The notes beneath the pieces are model-generated. The model did no database searches, was not told the DNA's origin, and saw only the letters and a program-made list of their open reading frames with translations. DNA of 64,000 bases from Noviherbaspirillum sedimenti (GTDB taxonomy: Bacteria; Pseudomonadota; Gammaproteobacteria; Burkholderiales; Burkholderiaceae_D). The stretch is taken from positions 3,472,001 to 3,536,000 of the forward strand of contig NZ_QYUQ01000002.1 in the NCBI RefSeq assembly GCF_003590835.1, in the 5' to 3' direction. Numbering within the stretch: the stretch's first letter is position 1; each line of letters opens with the position of its first letter. Of this stretch, positions 24,629 through 33,817 are shown in pieces. The position numbers were made by a program, and so were the translations under genes.

Positions 24629-25843
24629 ATGAAACGTTCCAGCTTGCCTCTCGCTGTGTTGGCACTCTGCGTCAGCACTGCTGTCATTACGCCAGCAATC
24701 GCACAAAATGCATCCGACACATTCAAAATTGCTGCCATGGTGGATATGACAGGGCCGTATTCAGCGCTTGCCGGGCCGGGCGTGGTCACCGGCATGAAAA
24801 TGGCAATAGAGGATTTTGGCGGCAAGGTGCTGGGTAAACCGATTGAAATCCTGTCGGCCGATTCGCTGGGTAAAGTGGACGTGGCAGCTGCGCGCGTACG
24901 CGAATGGTACGATCGCGATGGTGTAAACATGGTCCTGGAAAGTGCTGACTCGGCTACCGCGGTGGCAATGCAGAAATTGGCTGCTGAAAAGAAAAAAGTG
25001 ACATTTTTAACGTCGGGAACGACCGCTGTCACCAACAGTGAATGCACGCCGTACGGCATCCAGTATGCGTGGAATACCTATGCTTTGGCACATGGCACGG
25101 GACGTGCCGTCATGAAGGAGGGGGGCGACTCATGGTATTTCCTCTCGGCCGATTATACGTTTGGTAAATCCCTTGAGGCAGAAACCACTGCAGTAGTGCA
25201 AAAAACCGGCGGCAAGGTACTGGGTTCTTCTCGTCATCCGCTCGGTGCTCCTGATTTCGCCTCTTTCTTGCTCTCAGCACAGGCATCGAAAGCAAAAGTT
25301 ATTGCCTTGGCCAATGCGGGGAGAGATACCCAGAATGCGATCAGGCAGGCACGGGAATTCGGTTTGACAGGTGGTAATTCTCGCGTAGTTCCGTTGATTC
25401 TGTTCGACTCCGATGTGAAGGGAATGGGCCTGGATCTCGCCCAAGGACTGGCGTTTACAACGGCGTTTTATTGGGACCAGAATGACGCGACCCGTGCCTG
25501 GTCGAACCGGTTCTTCAAGTTACGCAATGCCATGCCGACCATGAACCAGGCCGCAGCCTATTCAGCGACGATGCATTATTTAAATGCCGTCAAGTCGGTC
25601 GGCTCGGCGCAGCCAGATGCCGTAATGGCGCACATGAAAAAAACGACGATCAGCGACATGTTCACCAAGAGCGGCAAGATTCGGGATGATGGCTTGATGG
25701 TGCATGACATGTTTCTCGCTGAAGTGAAGAAGCCGTCGGAATCCAAGGGACCTTGGGATTTGCTCAGCATTAAACAGGTCATTCCAGGAGAGCTCGCATT
25801 TCAGCCTTTGAACGAAAGCACTTGTCCGCTTTTAAAGAAATGA
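24629..25843 (+). CDS. ABC transporter periplasmic substrate-binding protein (Leu/Ile/Val-type)
   Basis: A 404-residue periplasmic binding protein of the Peripla_BP_6 (LivJ) group, started with AGGAGACTTAA upstream. Residues 1-25 form a Sec signal peptide ending at AIAQN. The mature part shows IAAMVDMTGPYSALAGPGVVTGMKMA and two alpha/beta lobes. No permease or ATPase gene is near, so it must use subunits encoded elsewhere, or act as a sensor. Its position next to acyl-CoA genes suggests that its ligand is a carboxylic acid (aromatic or branched) rather than an amino acid. A close paralogue lies at 34975-36195, beside another acyl-CoA ligase. Confidence 0.88.
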   Translation: MKRSSLPLAVLALCVSTAVITPAIAQNASDTFKIAAMVDMTGPYSALAGPGVVTGMKMAIEDFGGKVLGKPIEILSADSLGKVDVAAARVREWYDRDGVNMVLESADSATAVAMQKLAAEKKKVTFLTSGTTAVTNSECTPYGIQYAWNTYALAHGTGRAVMKEGGDSWYFLSADYTFGKSLEAETTAVVQKTGGKVLGSSRHPLGAPDFASFLLSAQASKAKVIALANAGRDTQNAIRQAREFGLTGGNSRVVPLILFDSDVKGMGLDLAQGLAFTTAFYWDQNDATRAWSNRFFKLRNAMPTMNQAAAYSATMHYLNAVKSVGSAQPDAVMAHMKKTTISDMFTKSGKIRDDGLMVHDMFLAEVKKPSESKGPWDLLSIKQVIPGELAFQPLNESTCPLLKK

Positions 25844-25954
25844 TGATAAAAGCCGGATGAACAGAGGGAACATCGTGATCGTGGTTTCGAGCGACCGTGA
25901 TGTCCCTTCCTTGTATGCTCGTACAAGTTTCTCCCCCACTTTTAAATGTGGTTT

Positions 25955-25988
25955 TCGCTCGCTTCTTTGCCGAATCGAGCGATTTTTT
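25955..25988 (+). terminator. Intrinsic terminator after the first binding-protein gene
   Basis: TCGCTCG (25955-25961) pairs with CGAGCGA (25976-25982) around a 14-base loop and is followed by six T residues. Confidence 0.6.
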
Positions 25989-26088
25989 GTTTCGAAATCT
26001 ATAATGTTGGATTGAGAGAGGGCCCGCGATTGTGACAATCCTGGTCCAGGTCTCTTTACCGCAGCGTTCAACGAAAGAAGCATGGCAT

Positions 26089-26703
26089 ATGGCAGGACCA
26101 ACGATCGATTTTTGGCAATCGCGCTTCGATTCCGGCAATTTGCCGTGGGATCGCGACGTTTCCAATCCGCAGCTCAAGCAATGGATCGACGCCGGCATGA
26201 TTCATCCTGGCACATCCGTGCTGGTGCCGGGATGCGGCCGGGGCTGGGAAGTCGCCACGCTCGCAGCGCATGGCATCAAGGCCACGGGCGTGGACTATGC
26301 GCCGGGCGCGATTGCAGCATGCCAGGCCATGCTGCAATCAGAAGGACTTGACGCCGAACTGATTGAAGCCGATGTACTGAATTTGCAGCTGGCATCGCCA
26401 GTGGATGCCGTGTATGAACAGACCTGCCTTTGCGCCCTGCATCCTGACCGCTGGCGCGCCTATGCAGACCAACTGCACTCCTGGATACGCCCGGGCGGAC
26501 AGCTGTTTGCCCTTTTTGTGCAGGCCGTCTCGGAAGAATCCGCACAAGGCTTTGTCAAAGGCCCGCCCTACCATTGCGATATTCATGCAATGCGTGCGCT
26601 GTTCCCGAGCCAATACTGGGAATGGCCTGCGCCGCCGTATCCCCGCCTGTCGCCAAAAACCGGTTTTGATGAACTTGCCGCCGTGTTGACCCGCAAGCGC
26701 TAG
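26089..26703 (+). CDS. Thiopurine S-methyltransferase (TPMT) family methyltransferase
   Basis: A 204-residue SAM-dependent methyltransferase. The start at 26089 (MAGPTIDFWQSRFDSG) matches the usual entry of the bacterial TPMT-like family, with W-x-x-R-F near the N-terminus and LPWDR soon after. The SAM motif is VLVPGCGRGWEVATLA. Bacterial members act on thiopurines, selenite or tellurite, but many have an unknown physiological substrate. It is monocistronic. The upstream ATG at 26032 would add 19 residues lacking family features. Confidence 0.85.
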   Translation: MAGPTIDFWQSRFDSGNLPWDRDVSNPQLKQWIDAGMIHPGTSVLVPGCGRGWEVATLAAHGIKATGVDYAPGAIAACQAMLQSEGLDAELIEADVLNLQLASPVDAVYEQTCLCALHPDRWRAYADQLHSWIRPGGQLFALFVQAVSEESAQGFVKGPPYHCDIHAMRALFPSQYWEWPAPPYPRLSPKTGFDELAAVLTRKR

Positions 26704-26793
26704 GGCCAGGAGGCTCTTGACTGTCATCAATTTGTCATCAGGCAGATACTTGTTGGCATGTAAAATTCGACTGTCAAAAACAGAAGGATCACC

Positions 26794-27264
26794 ATGCTGC
26801 TTCCGCAAATGCTACAGCTCGCCCTGACCCTGGGCGGTGTCTTCGTTTTGGCCTACATGTTCGCCAAACTCGAAATTCATATCGAAGGCGACGGCGGCTG
26901 GGCAGAAAATCTGCCTACCTGGCGCGTCGAGGAGCATTGGCTGCTCGATATTTTCTGGGGCGGACGCGCCATGACCGGCTACCATGCCTGGGCATTCCCG
27001 TTCATCGCGGTGTTTTTTCATTTCCCGCTGTTTTTCAGTGGACAGTGGTCCTTGCCGCTGGAAGCGCGGGTCCTGGCTTCCATCATGGTGTTCTGGATCG
27101 TAGAAGATTTTCTCTGGTTCATCCTCAACCCGGCCTATGGCTGGAAGCGGTTTCACCGGGATCACATTTCCTGGCACAAGAACTGGATGGCCGGGGCGCC
27201 AGTGGAATACTGGATTTTTGCCGCCGTCAGTGCGCTACTGTTCTGGTATTCGTACGGGGCGTGA
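26794..27264 (+). CDS. Small membrane protein of unknown function
   Basis: A 156-residue protein with about four hydrophobic segments (residues 4-22, 65-85, 95-115 and 137-152) and several conserved-looking aromatic and histidine residues in the loops, such as EEHWLLDIFWGG, YHAWAFP, EDFLWFILNP and KRFHRDHISWHKNW. A GAAGG ribosome binding site lies seven bases before the ATG. The His-rich loop could bind a metal, but I do not recognise the family. It is transcribed convergently with the HAD phosphatase gene. Confidence 0.65.
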   Translation: MLLPQMLQLALTLGGVFVLAYMFAKLEIHIEGDGGWAENLPTWRVEEHWLLDIFWGGRAMTGYHAWAFPFIAVFFHFPLFFSGQWSLPLEARVLASIMVFWIVEDFLWFILNPAYGWKRFHRDHISWHKNWMAGAPVEYWIFAAVSALLFWYSYGA

Positions 27265-27288
27265 AGGCAGGGGGCAGCGCTGCACCCG

Positions 27289-27981
27289 TCAGCCGGAAAC
27301 CGGCAAGTCCAGGGCGTGGCGTACCCGTGCGCATAGCGCCTCGGAGGTGCGCGAAATCACTTCCGCCGGCACGCCGAACTTCGTGGTCAATCTGTCGTGG
27401 TCTTCAAAGCCGTACGACACCATGAACGGGTGCAGGCCGGTATTGATCGCCGCATGAAAATCCTTGTGTTCATCACCGCAGATATAGCCGCGCGCCGGAT
27501 TGATATCGAAGCGTTCGCGGAGCGCGCGGAACTGGGCGGTCTTCTTTTCCTTCAGCGGGATATGCACCAAAAAGTCCAGCGCGTCGATATCGAGGTCATG
27601 GCGAACGAATAACTGCCGCAAGGTTTCCAGCGGCTCGTTGGTAATGTTCCGCGTGACCAGGCCGACCACCACGTCGGGCGCAGCGACCAGCGCGCGGATC
27701 AATTCCGCAATGCCGGGATACAGGCGCGCTTCCGTGCGGTACACCCCGGTCAGGGTGTCGATGATTTCCATCCGGTTTTTTTTGCGGATATTTTTCTTGA
27801 GGACGGAAGGGAATTCCTTGAGGCCGCCAAGATACTTGAAAAGATTGTGGCGCTTCTGAAAGCTCGCCTCATCGCCCAGCGTCAAGCCGTGCCGGTCGAA
27901 CGCTTCTTCAATGGCCTTGAAGGCGTCGATGGTGGTGCCGTCCGCATCGAGGATCAAAAGTCGCTGATTGTTTTTATACAT
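27289..27981 (-). CDS. HAD superfamily hydrolase (phosphoglycolate phosphatase-like)
   Basis: A 230-residue haloacid dehalogenase-type phosphatase. Motif I is LILDADGTTIDAF with nucleophile D12 and acid/base D14; motif II is VGLVTRNIT, motif III the lysine in PLKEKKTAQF, and motif IV YICGDEHKDFHAA. A helical cap domain sits between motifs I and II (residues about 20-85). Substrates are typically small phosphorylated metabolites; none can be named. It lacks a signal peptide and is cytoplasmic. The gene stands alone, diverging from the marR-MFS pair. Confidence 0.85.
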   Translation of the reverse strand: MYKNNQRLLILDADGTTIDAFKAIEEAFDRHGLTLGDEASFQKRHNLFKYLGGLKEFPSVLKKNIRKKNRMEIIDTLTGVYRTEARLYPGIAELIRALVAAPDVVVGLVTRNITNEPLETLRQLFVRHDLDIDALDFLVHIPLKEKKTAQFRALRERFDINPARGYICGDEHKDFHAAINTGLHPFMVSYGFEDHDRLTTKFGVPAEVISRTSEALCARVRHALDLPVSG

Positions 27982-28096
27982 ATGCCTGCATGCCGGTTAT
28001 CCAAGCGGTTCGGGCGGATTATAGGTATCCGATTGTGACGGCTTGATGACGGCGTGCGCGGCGTCCGGCGATTGACAGCAAGATGGCCCGGGAATA

Positions 28097-28131
28097 TAGT
28101 TACCCTTGTTTATGGTTAATCAGGGTAACTA
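28097..28131. promoter_or_regulatory. MarR-type operator upstream of the marR-MFS pair
   Basis: TAGTTACCCT (28097-28106) and AGGGTAACTA (28122-28131) form a perfect 10-bp inverted repeat with a 15-base spacer, ending nine bases before the regulator's ATG. This is the usual place for an autoregulatory MarR site. Confidence 0.6.
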
Positions 28132-28140
28132 ATACGCGCC

Positions 28141-28548
28141 ATGCAAGGTTTTTTCAGAAGCTATCTGTTGCTGCACCGGCCCATGATCCAGGCGCTGAAC
28201 CAGCTGCTCCAGTCTCATGAGCTGTCGTATTCGCTGTGGCAAGTGGTGTTATATCTGCACGAGCACGAACAGGCATCCCTGGTGGAGATTGCCAATTACT
28301 ACGGCATCGAAAAGCCCGGCGTCACCCGTCGGGTGCAACGCCTGGAGGAACTGGGATACCTGACGATTGCGCCGGGCAATGACCGCCGCGAAAAATCGAT
28401 TGCCCTGACGCCCCTGGGGCAGGACGTCTACGCGCAGTGCCGCCAGAAGATCACGGCGCTGGAGCGGCGCGCAACGGCCGGCATCGCTGCCGACGATCTG
28501 GCGCGAACGGTCACGGTTTTTCAGCAGATATCCGGCAATCTCAAATAA
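28141..28548 (+). CDS. MarR family transcriptional regulator
   Basis: A 135-residue winged-helix regulator. The recognition part is ASLVEIANYYGIEKPGVTRRVQRLEELGYL, followed by the wing GNDRREKSIALTPLG with the typical DRR. It begins nine bases after an inverted repeat that is probably its own operator. The MFS gene starts 19 bp downstream, so this is a standard regulator-efflux pump pair in which a ligand releases repression. The ligand cannot be told from sequence. Confidence 0.9.
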   Translation: MQGFFRSYLLLHRPMIQALNQLLQSHELSYSLWQVVLYLHEHEQASLVEIANYYGIEKPGVTRRVQRLEELGYLTIAPGNDRREKSIALTPLGQDVYAQCRQKITALERRATAGIAADDLARTVTVFQQISGNLK

Positions 28549-28567
28549 CATTTTCCCTAGCACCATC

Positions 28568-29764
28568 ATGCAATCGACACGCCTATGGACCCGCGACTTT
28601 GTGATCGTTGCAGGCGTCAACTTCTTTCTGAGCCTGGTGTTCTACATGCTGATCGTGGTGATCGGCGCGTATGCCATCAGGGAATACGGTGCCTCGCTCA
28701 GCCTGGCCGGACTGGTCGCCGGCATTTTCGTCATCGGCACCTTGCTGGGGCGGCTGGTGATCGGCCAGCTTGTCGACGCCATCGGCCGGAAAAAGACGCT
28801 CATCATCGGCATGATTGCTTTTGCGATCACGACCTGCCTGTACTTCCTGAGCAATTCCATACCGGCGCTCATCGCCGTGCGCTTCATGCACGGCCTGGCA
28901 CTGGGCGTGGCCAGCACGGCCGTCGGCACTGCCGTGGCGCACATCATTCCGCAGGGCCGCAAGGCCGAGGGCATCGGCTATTACAGTCTCAGCACGACCC
29001 TGGCTTCGGCAAGCGGGCCGTTCCTGGGACTGTGGATGATGCAGCACCTGAACTTCAACTGGGTGTTCGTTGCCTGCCTGGCCGTGGCGATAGTGGGCTT
29101 GCTGGCTTCAATCCGGCTGCAAATGCCCGAGGACATGGCCGCACGCGAAGGGGGCGGGGGATTCGAGTTCACGCTCGGCAATCTGCTGGAGGCCCGCGCA
29201 ATTCCTATCGCCGTGGTCACTTTCCTGTGCTGCCTGTGCTATGCCAGCGTGCTGGCCTTTATCAATGCCTACGCCATCGAACTCGATCTGGTTGCCGCGG
29301 CGAGTGTCTTTTTCATTGTGTATTCGGCGGCGGTGCTGTGCTCGCGCCCCTTGACGGGACGCTTGCTGGACCGGAAAGGCTCCAAATTCGTGGTCTACCC
29401 GTGCTGCGTGATCCTCGCCATCGGCCTGGCCATGCTGGCCAGCGCCCGCTCCGACGCGGTGCTGCTGGTGGCGGGGGCATTGATCGGCCTGGGATACGGC
29501 AACCTGCAATCGGCCATGCAGGCCATTGCCATCAAGGTGGTGGCGCCCAATCGCATGGGGCTGGCGACATCGACGTTTTATATTTTCCTGGACGCCGGTC
29601 TGGGCTTTGGTCCTTACCTGCTGGGCCTGGCGATCTCGCAGTTGGGCTACCGCAACTTGTACTGGAGCATGGCGGTGCTCGCCGTGGTGTGCATGCTCGC
29701 GTTCTACCTGCTGCACGGTCGTCACGTGGCGCAGTTGCGTGCCCGTGCGGAACAGGGCGCCTGA
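28568..29764 (+). CDS. Major facilitator superfamily transporter
   Basis: A 398-residue polytopic transporter with about 12 membrane helices. The conserved loop 2-3 motif reads GQLVDAIGRKKTLIIG (GxxxDxxGRRR/K), and the equivalent in the second half is GRLLDRKGSKFVVYP, which marks an MFS drug/metabolite exporter. It is cotranscribed with the MarR regulator, fitting a role in expelling a toxic compound that the regulator senses. The cargo is unknown. Confidence 0.9.
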   Translation: MQSTRLWTRDFVIVAGVNFFLSLVFYMLIVVIGAYAIREYGASLSLAGLVAGIFVIGTLLGRLVIGQLVDAIGRKKTLIIGMIAFAITTCLYFLSNSIPALIAVRFMHGLALGVASTAVGTAVAHIIPQGRKAEGIGYYSLSTTLASASGPFLGLWMMQHLNFNWVFVACLAVAIVGLLASIRLQMPEDMAAREGGGGFEFTLGNLLEARAIPIAVVTFLCCLCYASVLAFINAYAIELDLVAAASVFFIVYSAAVLCSRPLTGRLLDRKGSKFVVYPCCVILAIGLAMLASARSDAVLLVAGALIGLGYGNLQSAMQAIAIKVVAPNRMGLATSTFYIFLDAGLGFGPYLLGLAISQLGYRNLYWSMAVLAVVCMLAFYLLHGRHVAQLRARAEQGA

Positions 29765-29878
29765 GCCGGTCGCTGGGATAGGCGCAGTGTATTCCGTTTT
29801 TTCCCACGGCCGGAACTTGGCCAGGACGGACCAGTCGACTGAACTGCACCGATATCTCCAGAATGAAAGGCCACGACC

Positions 29879-30937
29879 ATGCTTGCTTCCACAGGATATG
29901 GCGCCACCAGCGCCGATGAACCGCTCAGCAAAATGGATTTTCAGCGCCGCGATCCCAAGCCTGACGACGTCCAGATCGATATCCTTTACTGCGGCGTTTG
30001 CCATTCCGACCTGCATACCGCCCGCAATGAATGGGGCAACACCGTGTATCCCGTCGTGCCCGGGCACGAAATCGTCGGCCGCGTGACGGCAGTCGGCAAC
30101 CAGGTCTCGCGCTTCAAGGAAGGCGACCTCGTCGGCGTGGGCTGCCTGGTCGATTCCTGCCAGCATTGCAGCGCCTGTGGCGAGGGTCTGGAGCAATACT
30201 GCGAAAACGGCTTTGTCGGCACCTACAATGGCGAGGAAATGCATACCGGCGGCATGACGTATGGCGGCTATGCCAGCAACATCGTCGTGCGCGACAAGTT
30301 CGTGCTGCGGATTCCCGATAACCTCGACCCGGCCGGCGCCGCGCCGTTGCTGTGCGCCGGCATCACGACCTACTCGCCGCTGCGGCAATGGCAGGTCGGT
30401 CCCGGGCAAAAAGTCGGCATCGTGGGGCTCGGGGGGCTCGGTCACATGGGCATCAAGCTGGCGCATGCGATGGGCGCGCATGTCGTGCTCTTCACCACCT
30501 CACCGGGCAAGCGGGAGGATGCAAAACGGCTCGGCGCCGATGAGGTGGTGGTGTCGAAGAATGCGAGCGAGATGACGGCGCACAACAATTCCTTCGACTT
30601 CATTGTGAATACCGTGGCCGCGCCGCATTCGCTCGATGCGTTCCTGGAGTTGCTCAAGCGCGACGGCACCATGACGCTGGTCGGCGCGCCGTCTTCGCCG
30701 CATCCCTCGCCACAAGTATTCAACCTCATCATGAAGCGGCGGCGCCTGGCCGGTTCGCTGATCGGCGGCATTGCCGAGACGCAGGAAATGCTCGATTTCT
30801 GCGGCGAACGCGGCATCGTTTCCGACATCGAGATGATCCGCATCCAGGACATCAACACGGCTTATGAACGCATGCTCAAGAGCGATGTGAAATACCGCTT
30901 TGTGATTGACATGGCTTCGCTCAAGCAGGAAGGCTGA
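29879..30937 (+). CDS. Zinc-dependent NAD(P)-dependent alcohol dehydrogenase (YahK/cinnamyl alcohol type)
   Basis: A 352-residue medium-chain dehydrogenase. The catalytic zinc ligands lie in YCGVCHSDLHTARNEWG and PGHEIVGRV; the structural zinc cysteines are in DSCQHCSACGEGLEQYC. The cofactor fold has GIVGLGGLGHMGIKLAHAMG, a glycine-rich motif, and TTSPGKRED at the second strand, which favours NADPH. Members reduce a wide range of aldehydes. The gene has its own AAAGG ribosome binding site and about 115 bp of upstream DNA, so it may be transcribed separately from the MFS gene. Confidence 0.9.
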   Translation: MLASTGYGATSADEPLSKMDFQRRDPKPDDVQIDILYCGVCHSDLHTARNEWGNTVYPVVPGHEIVGRVTAVGNQVSRFKEGDLVGVGCLVDSCQHCSACGEGLEQYCENGFVGTYNGEEMHTGGMTYGGYASNIVVRDKFVLRIPDNLDPAGAAPLLCAGITTYSPLRQWQVGPGQKVGIVGLGGLGHMGIKLAHAMGAHVVLFTTSPGKREDAKRLGADEVVVSKNASEMTAHNNSFDFIVNTVAAPHSLDAFLELLKRDGTMTLVGAPSSPHPSPQVFNLIMKRRRLAGSLIGGIAETQEMLDFCGERGIVSDIEMIRIQDINTAYERMLKSDVKYRFVIDMASLKQEG

Positions 30938-30960
30938 TACTGTTTCAGCCGCTATCCAAT

Positions 30961-31857
30961 TCAGGTTTTGCCTTCCATGGCCCGTGCATCAGCGTCGACG
31001 CCGGTCATGAGCTCGTATTGCGCAATCACTTGCGCGCCAAACAATAACAGTGTGGCGGCAAGTTCGAAGCTCAGCATGACGACAACCGCTGTCGTCAGTG
31101 CGCCATACACCACGCTGGCGTGCGAAAGATGGACGAAGTACCACACCAGCAAATGTCTCGCCACTTCCCATAACAGCGCTGCGGTCACGCCGCCGATCAA
31201 GGCATGCCGCAACGACAGGCGCCCGACCGGCATGATCCAGTAAATCAGGGTCAGCATCAGGATTTCGCCGCCCAGCCCCAGCAGATAAAGCAAGAATCCG
31301 GAGACGCCTACAAGGCTCCAGTGCCGGCCAGCCACTACCAGTTCCTGTTCGCCGAGCAGCTCCACGCCGTGGGCAAGCACAGTCAGCATCAGCAGACCGA
31401 CTCCCAGCACCAGGATGGCACTGTAAGGCAGCAGCGCAGAAATCAGGAAATGGCGCCGCTGCTTGAGGAAACGATGATAAAAAATCACCGACATCGCCTG
31501 GTTCAGCACCGAGAAGGCAAGCGAGCTGAAAAACAGTATCGTCCCCAGCAAGGCCCAGCCGATCACCGAACGGTTTTCCAGAAAATTCGACAGTTCGTGA
31601 ATCACCGCCTTGGATTGGCTAGGCACCAGCCACTCCAGATAGTGGCCGGCGGTCTGCAGCAGTTCCGCCTGATCGACAATATGCGACAGCACAATGACAA
31701 TCAGGATCAGCAGCGGCACCAGCGACAGCAGGGCATAGTAAGCCACCGCCCCGGCCAGCAGCAGACCATTGTTGGCAATGAAGCTCTTGAGGGCCTGCAA
31801 TACAAAGGCGCCGGGATGCTTCAATATCTGCGCCGCTTTTTCATCCAATAGATGCAT
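30961..31857 (-). CDS. YihY/BrkB-like inner membrane protein
   Basis: A 298-residue membrane protein with six hydrophobic segments and the YihY family signature near the first one (SFIANNGLLLAGAVAYYALLSLVPLLILIV). Other marks are ENRSVIGWALLGTILFFSSLAFSVLNQAM and the helix EVARHLLVWYFVHL. The family was once misnamed RNase BN; its function is not settled, possibly transport. It is convergent with the alcohol dehydrogenase gene, 23 bp away. Confidence 0.88.
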   Translation of the reverse strand: MHLLDEKAAQILKHPGAFVLQALKSFIANNGLLLAGAVAYYALLSLVPLLILIVIVLSHIVDQAELLQTAGHYLEWLVPSQSKAVIHELSNFLENRSVIGWALLGTILFFSSLAFSVLNQAMSVIFYHRFLKQRRHFLISALLPYSAILVLGVGLLMLTVLAHGVELLGEQELVVAGRHWSLVGVSGFLLYLLGLGGEILMLTLIYWIMPVGRLSLRHALIGGVTAALLWEVARHLLVWYFVHLSHASVVYGALTTAVVVMLSFELAATLLLFGAQVIAQYELMTGVDADARAMEGKT

Positions 31858-31909
31858 TCGCGTCCCCCCTCTGCAAATTGGTTGGCCTTCTGTTTACGAA
31901 CTCGAGTAG

Positions 31910-32167
31910 TCACGCACCTTTACGCTGCCAGATCAACACACCATTGCGCCACACTTCGCGGACCCGGTGGAAAGGCACCATGCGGGTCGTGCCATCCTCG
32001 TCCACCACGTCAAACGAAAAGTGTTCACCTCGCGCAAGATGCACTTGTTGGAACGGCACGCGGACGATTCGATCGTCGAGGCGGTCGTAGTAGCCGATCA
32101 TGAACCTGGCATTGCCGAATTCCGGATCCCACTGAATGCGGTGAAGCACGTCTTGAATCGGAGTCAT
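31910..32167 (-). CDS. DUF504 domain protein
   Basis: An 85-residue protein matching the DUF504 pattern over its whole length: MTPIQDVLHRIQWDPEF at the start, then IGYYDRLDDRIVRVPF, and IPFHRVREVW-like PFHRVREVWRNGVLIW at the end. The protein is small, charged and soluble, and often encoded near RNA-processing genes in bacteria and archaea. Its role is unknown. It diverges from the ribonuclease Z gene. Confidence 0.85.
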   Translation of the reverse strand: MTPIQDVLHRIQWDPEFGNARFMIGYYDRLDDRIVRVPFQQVHLARGEHFSFDVVDEDGTTRMVPFHRVREVWRNGVLIWQRKGA

Positions 32168-32314
32168 GGATGGCAGGCGGCAAGATCATCAGGCGATGGG
32201 AAGCATGATGCCACTTCGTGGCGTCGGCTGCCAAAGCAATCCCGGCCTGGATAGGGACGCAGCACTGTGCTAAAAAGGAAACAAGACCATGACGTCCCGA
32301 TGCTATCTTTTCAC

Positions 32315-33307
32315 ATGACCATGGAATTCCAGTTTCTCGGCAGCTCTTCCGGCACGCCGACCAAGACCAGAAACGTCACTGCCCTGGCGCTCCGCGCGGA
32401 TAACGCCAGGCAATGGTACTTGGTCGATTGCGGCGAAGGCACGCAGCACCGGATCCTGTCGACCAGCTTGTCGCTGGCAAGCTTGCGCGCAATTTTCATT
32501 ACCCATGTGCACGGCGACCATTGCTACGGCTTGCCGGGGCTGCTGGCCAGCGCCGGCATGCAAAACCGCACCGAGCCGATGCTCCTGGCGGGGCCGCAGG
32601 CGGTCAGGCACTTTCTCGATGGCGTAATGCAGACCACGCAGTTGAAGCTTCCCTACGAGATCGAATTCATCGATGTCGAAGCCATGCCGACGATATCGGC
32701 ACTGCCGGACTTCCGGGTGCAAGCCACTGCCTTGTCGCATCGGGTGCCGACATACGCCTACAGCTTTACCGAGCAAGCGGTCGAAGCCAGGCTCGATGCG
32801 GTAAAGCTGGCAAGCGCCAATATTCCGGCAGGGCCCCTGTGGGGCCGGATTCAGCGTGGCGAGGATGTGGTGCTGCCGGATGGCAGAGCCGTGCGCGCGA
32901 GCGACTATCTTCTGCCGCTGCGCAAGCCGCGCAAGATCATCGTCGGCGGTGACAACGACACGCCAGGTCTACTGGCGCACGAGGCACGGGATGCAGATGT
33001 GCTAATCCATGAAGCCACCTATACGGAAGCGGTGCTGAGCAAGGTCGGCCCGGGACCGCAGCACAGTTCGGCAAAGCGGGTGGCGCAGTTTGCCAGCGAG
33101 GCAAAGATCAGGAACCTTGTGCTGACGCATTTCAGCCCGCGCTACCAGGAACAGAAGGGGGAAGGCATTGCGAAAGGAGGCCTTTCGCTTGCCGATATAC
33201 ACACAGAGGAAAAGGTGCATTACAGCGGCAGCCTGTTCCTGGCAAACGACTTCGAGTGCTATTTGCTGGATAAGGCAGGCGTTCTCAGCAAGCTTCAAAG
33301 TCCGTGA
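32315..33307 (+). CDS. rnz: Ribonuclease Z family metallo-beta-lactamase nuclease
   Basis: A 330-residue enzyme that trims tRNA 3' ends or acts as a related phosphodiesterase. The zinc-binding motif is THVHGDHCYG (H64, H66, D68, H69), preceded by the N-terminal LGSSSGTPTKTRN and LVDCGEGTQHR. Later histidines are in LSHRVPTYAYSF, the GDND segment and LTHFSPRY. I start it at 32315 (MTMEFQFLGSSSG), matching the family; an ATG at 32267 adds 16 residues. The central stretch with HRVPTYAY and the exosite region is that of full-length RNase Z. The gene is monocistronic. Confidence 0.85.
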   Translation: MTMEFQFLGSSSGTPTKTRNVTALALRADNARQWYLVDCGEGTQHRILSTSLSLASLRAIFITHVHGDHCYGLPGLLASAGMQNRTEPMLLAGPQAVRHFLDGVMQTTQLKLPYEIEFIDVEAMPTISALPDFRVQATALSHRVPTYAYSFTEQAVEARLDAVKLASANIPAGPLWGRIQRGEDVVLPDGRAVRASDYLLPLRKPRKIIVGGDNDTPGLLAHEARDADVLIHEATYTEAVLSKVGPGPQHSSAKRVAQFASEAKIRNLVLTHFSPRYQEQKGEGIAKGGLSLADIHTEEKVHYSGSLFLANDFECYLLDKAGVLSKLQSP

Positions 33308-33340
33308 TGGCAAGCTCCCCCGCTCTGGGGGCGCCGCAGG

Positions 33341-33817
33341 TCAAGGCGCGTCCACACTATCGAAGAAGTGACGCTGGTGAAACGTGCTTTTGCCGGCGCC
33401 TTGTATTCCGATGCGCGGGATGGCTTCCATCGTTTTCAGTGTCGCCATTATCCAATGTTCCTGCGCTTGCGCGAGCGCTTGTTCTTCGAGTTCTGCAACT
33501 TGCAAGTGATGTAGCCAGCACCGCATCCCGGTATTCCTTATTACTTTTTCGCTCAACTTTTCCCAGTTCTACCCCGTGTGCTTCTCAAGATCCAGAGAAA
33601 TCTCGATCGCTGGAAACCCAAGTTTTATTATAGTCAACAGCTTGTCGTCGCCAACTGGATGGGTGACTGCTATCTCAATGAGCCTCTTCTGGTTCCCGGC
33701 TTGCCCAAGTATGTTCGGTATGATCCCGTCAATCGGTTGTTCTAATTGAATATGATCAAAATGCTGCGCCGGCGCTCGCCAAGCCGACCAAGTGCTAACG
33801 GCTTTTGCACGGGGCAT
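33341..33817 (-). pseudogene. Decayed nuclease/CoiA-like gene with an in-frame amber codon
   Basis: On the minus strand one frame runs from ATG 33817 to 33341, interrupted by a single TAG at 33569-33571. The first part contains DGIIPNILGQAGN, then LIEIAVTHPVGDDKLLTIIK and IEISLDL, a core seen in hypothetical CoiA-like/nuclease-like proteins where a D...P..E-x-A pattern precedes a V..KL..I segment. After the amber, the same frame continues for 75 codons (KLSEKVIRNTGMRCWLHH onward). It also lacks the usual upstream part, as a stop lies at 33839-33841. A gene fragment that has lost its 5' half and gained a stop is the simplest reading. Confidence 0.5.

Noticed and set aside
25860..25915. Imperfect hairpin just after the first binding-protein gene
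   Set aside because: Its stem has a bulge and no T-tract; the terminator at 25955-25988 is better supported.
29108..30481. A 457-codon minus-strand frame across the MFS and alcohol dehydrogenase genes
   Set aside because: It spans two good genes on the other strand and has no recognisable domain.
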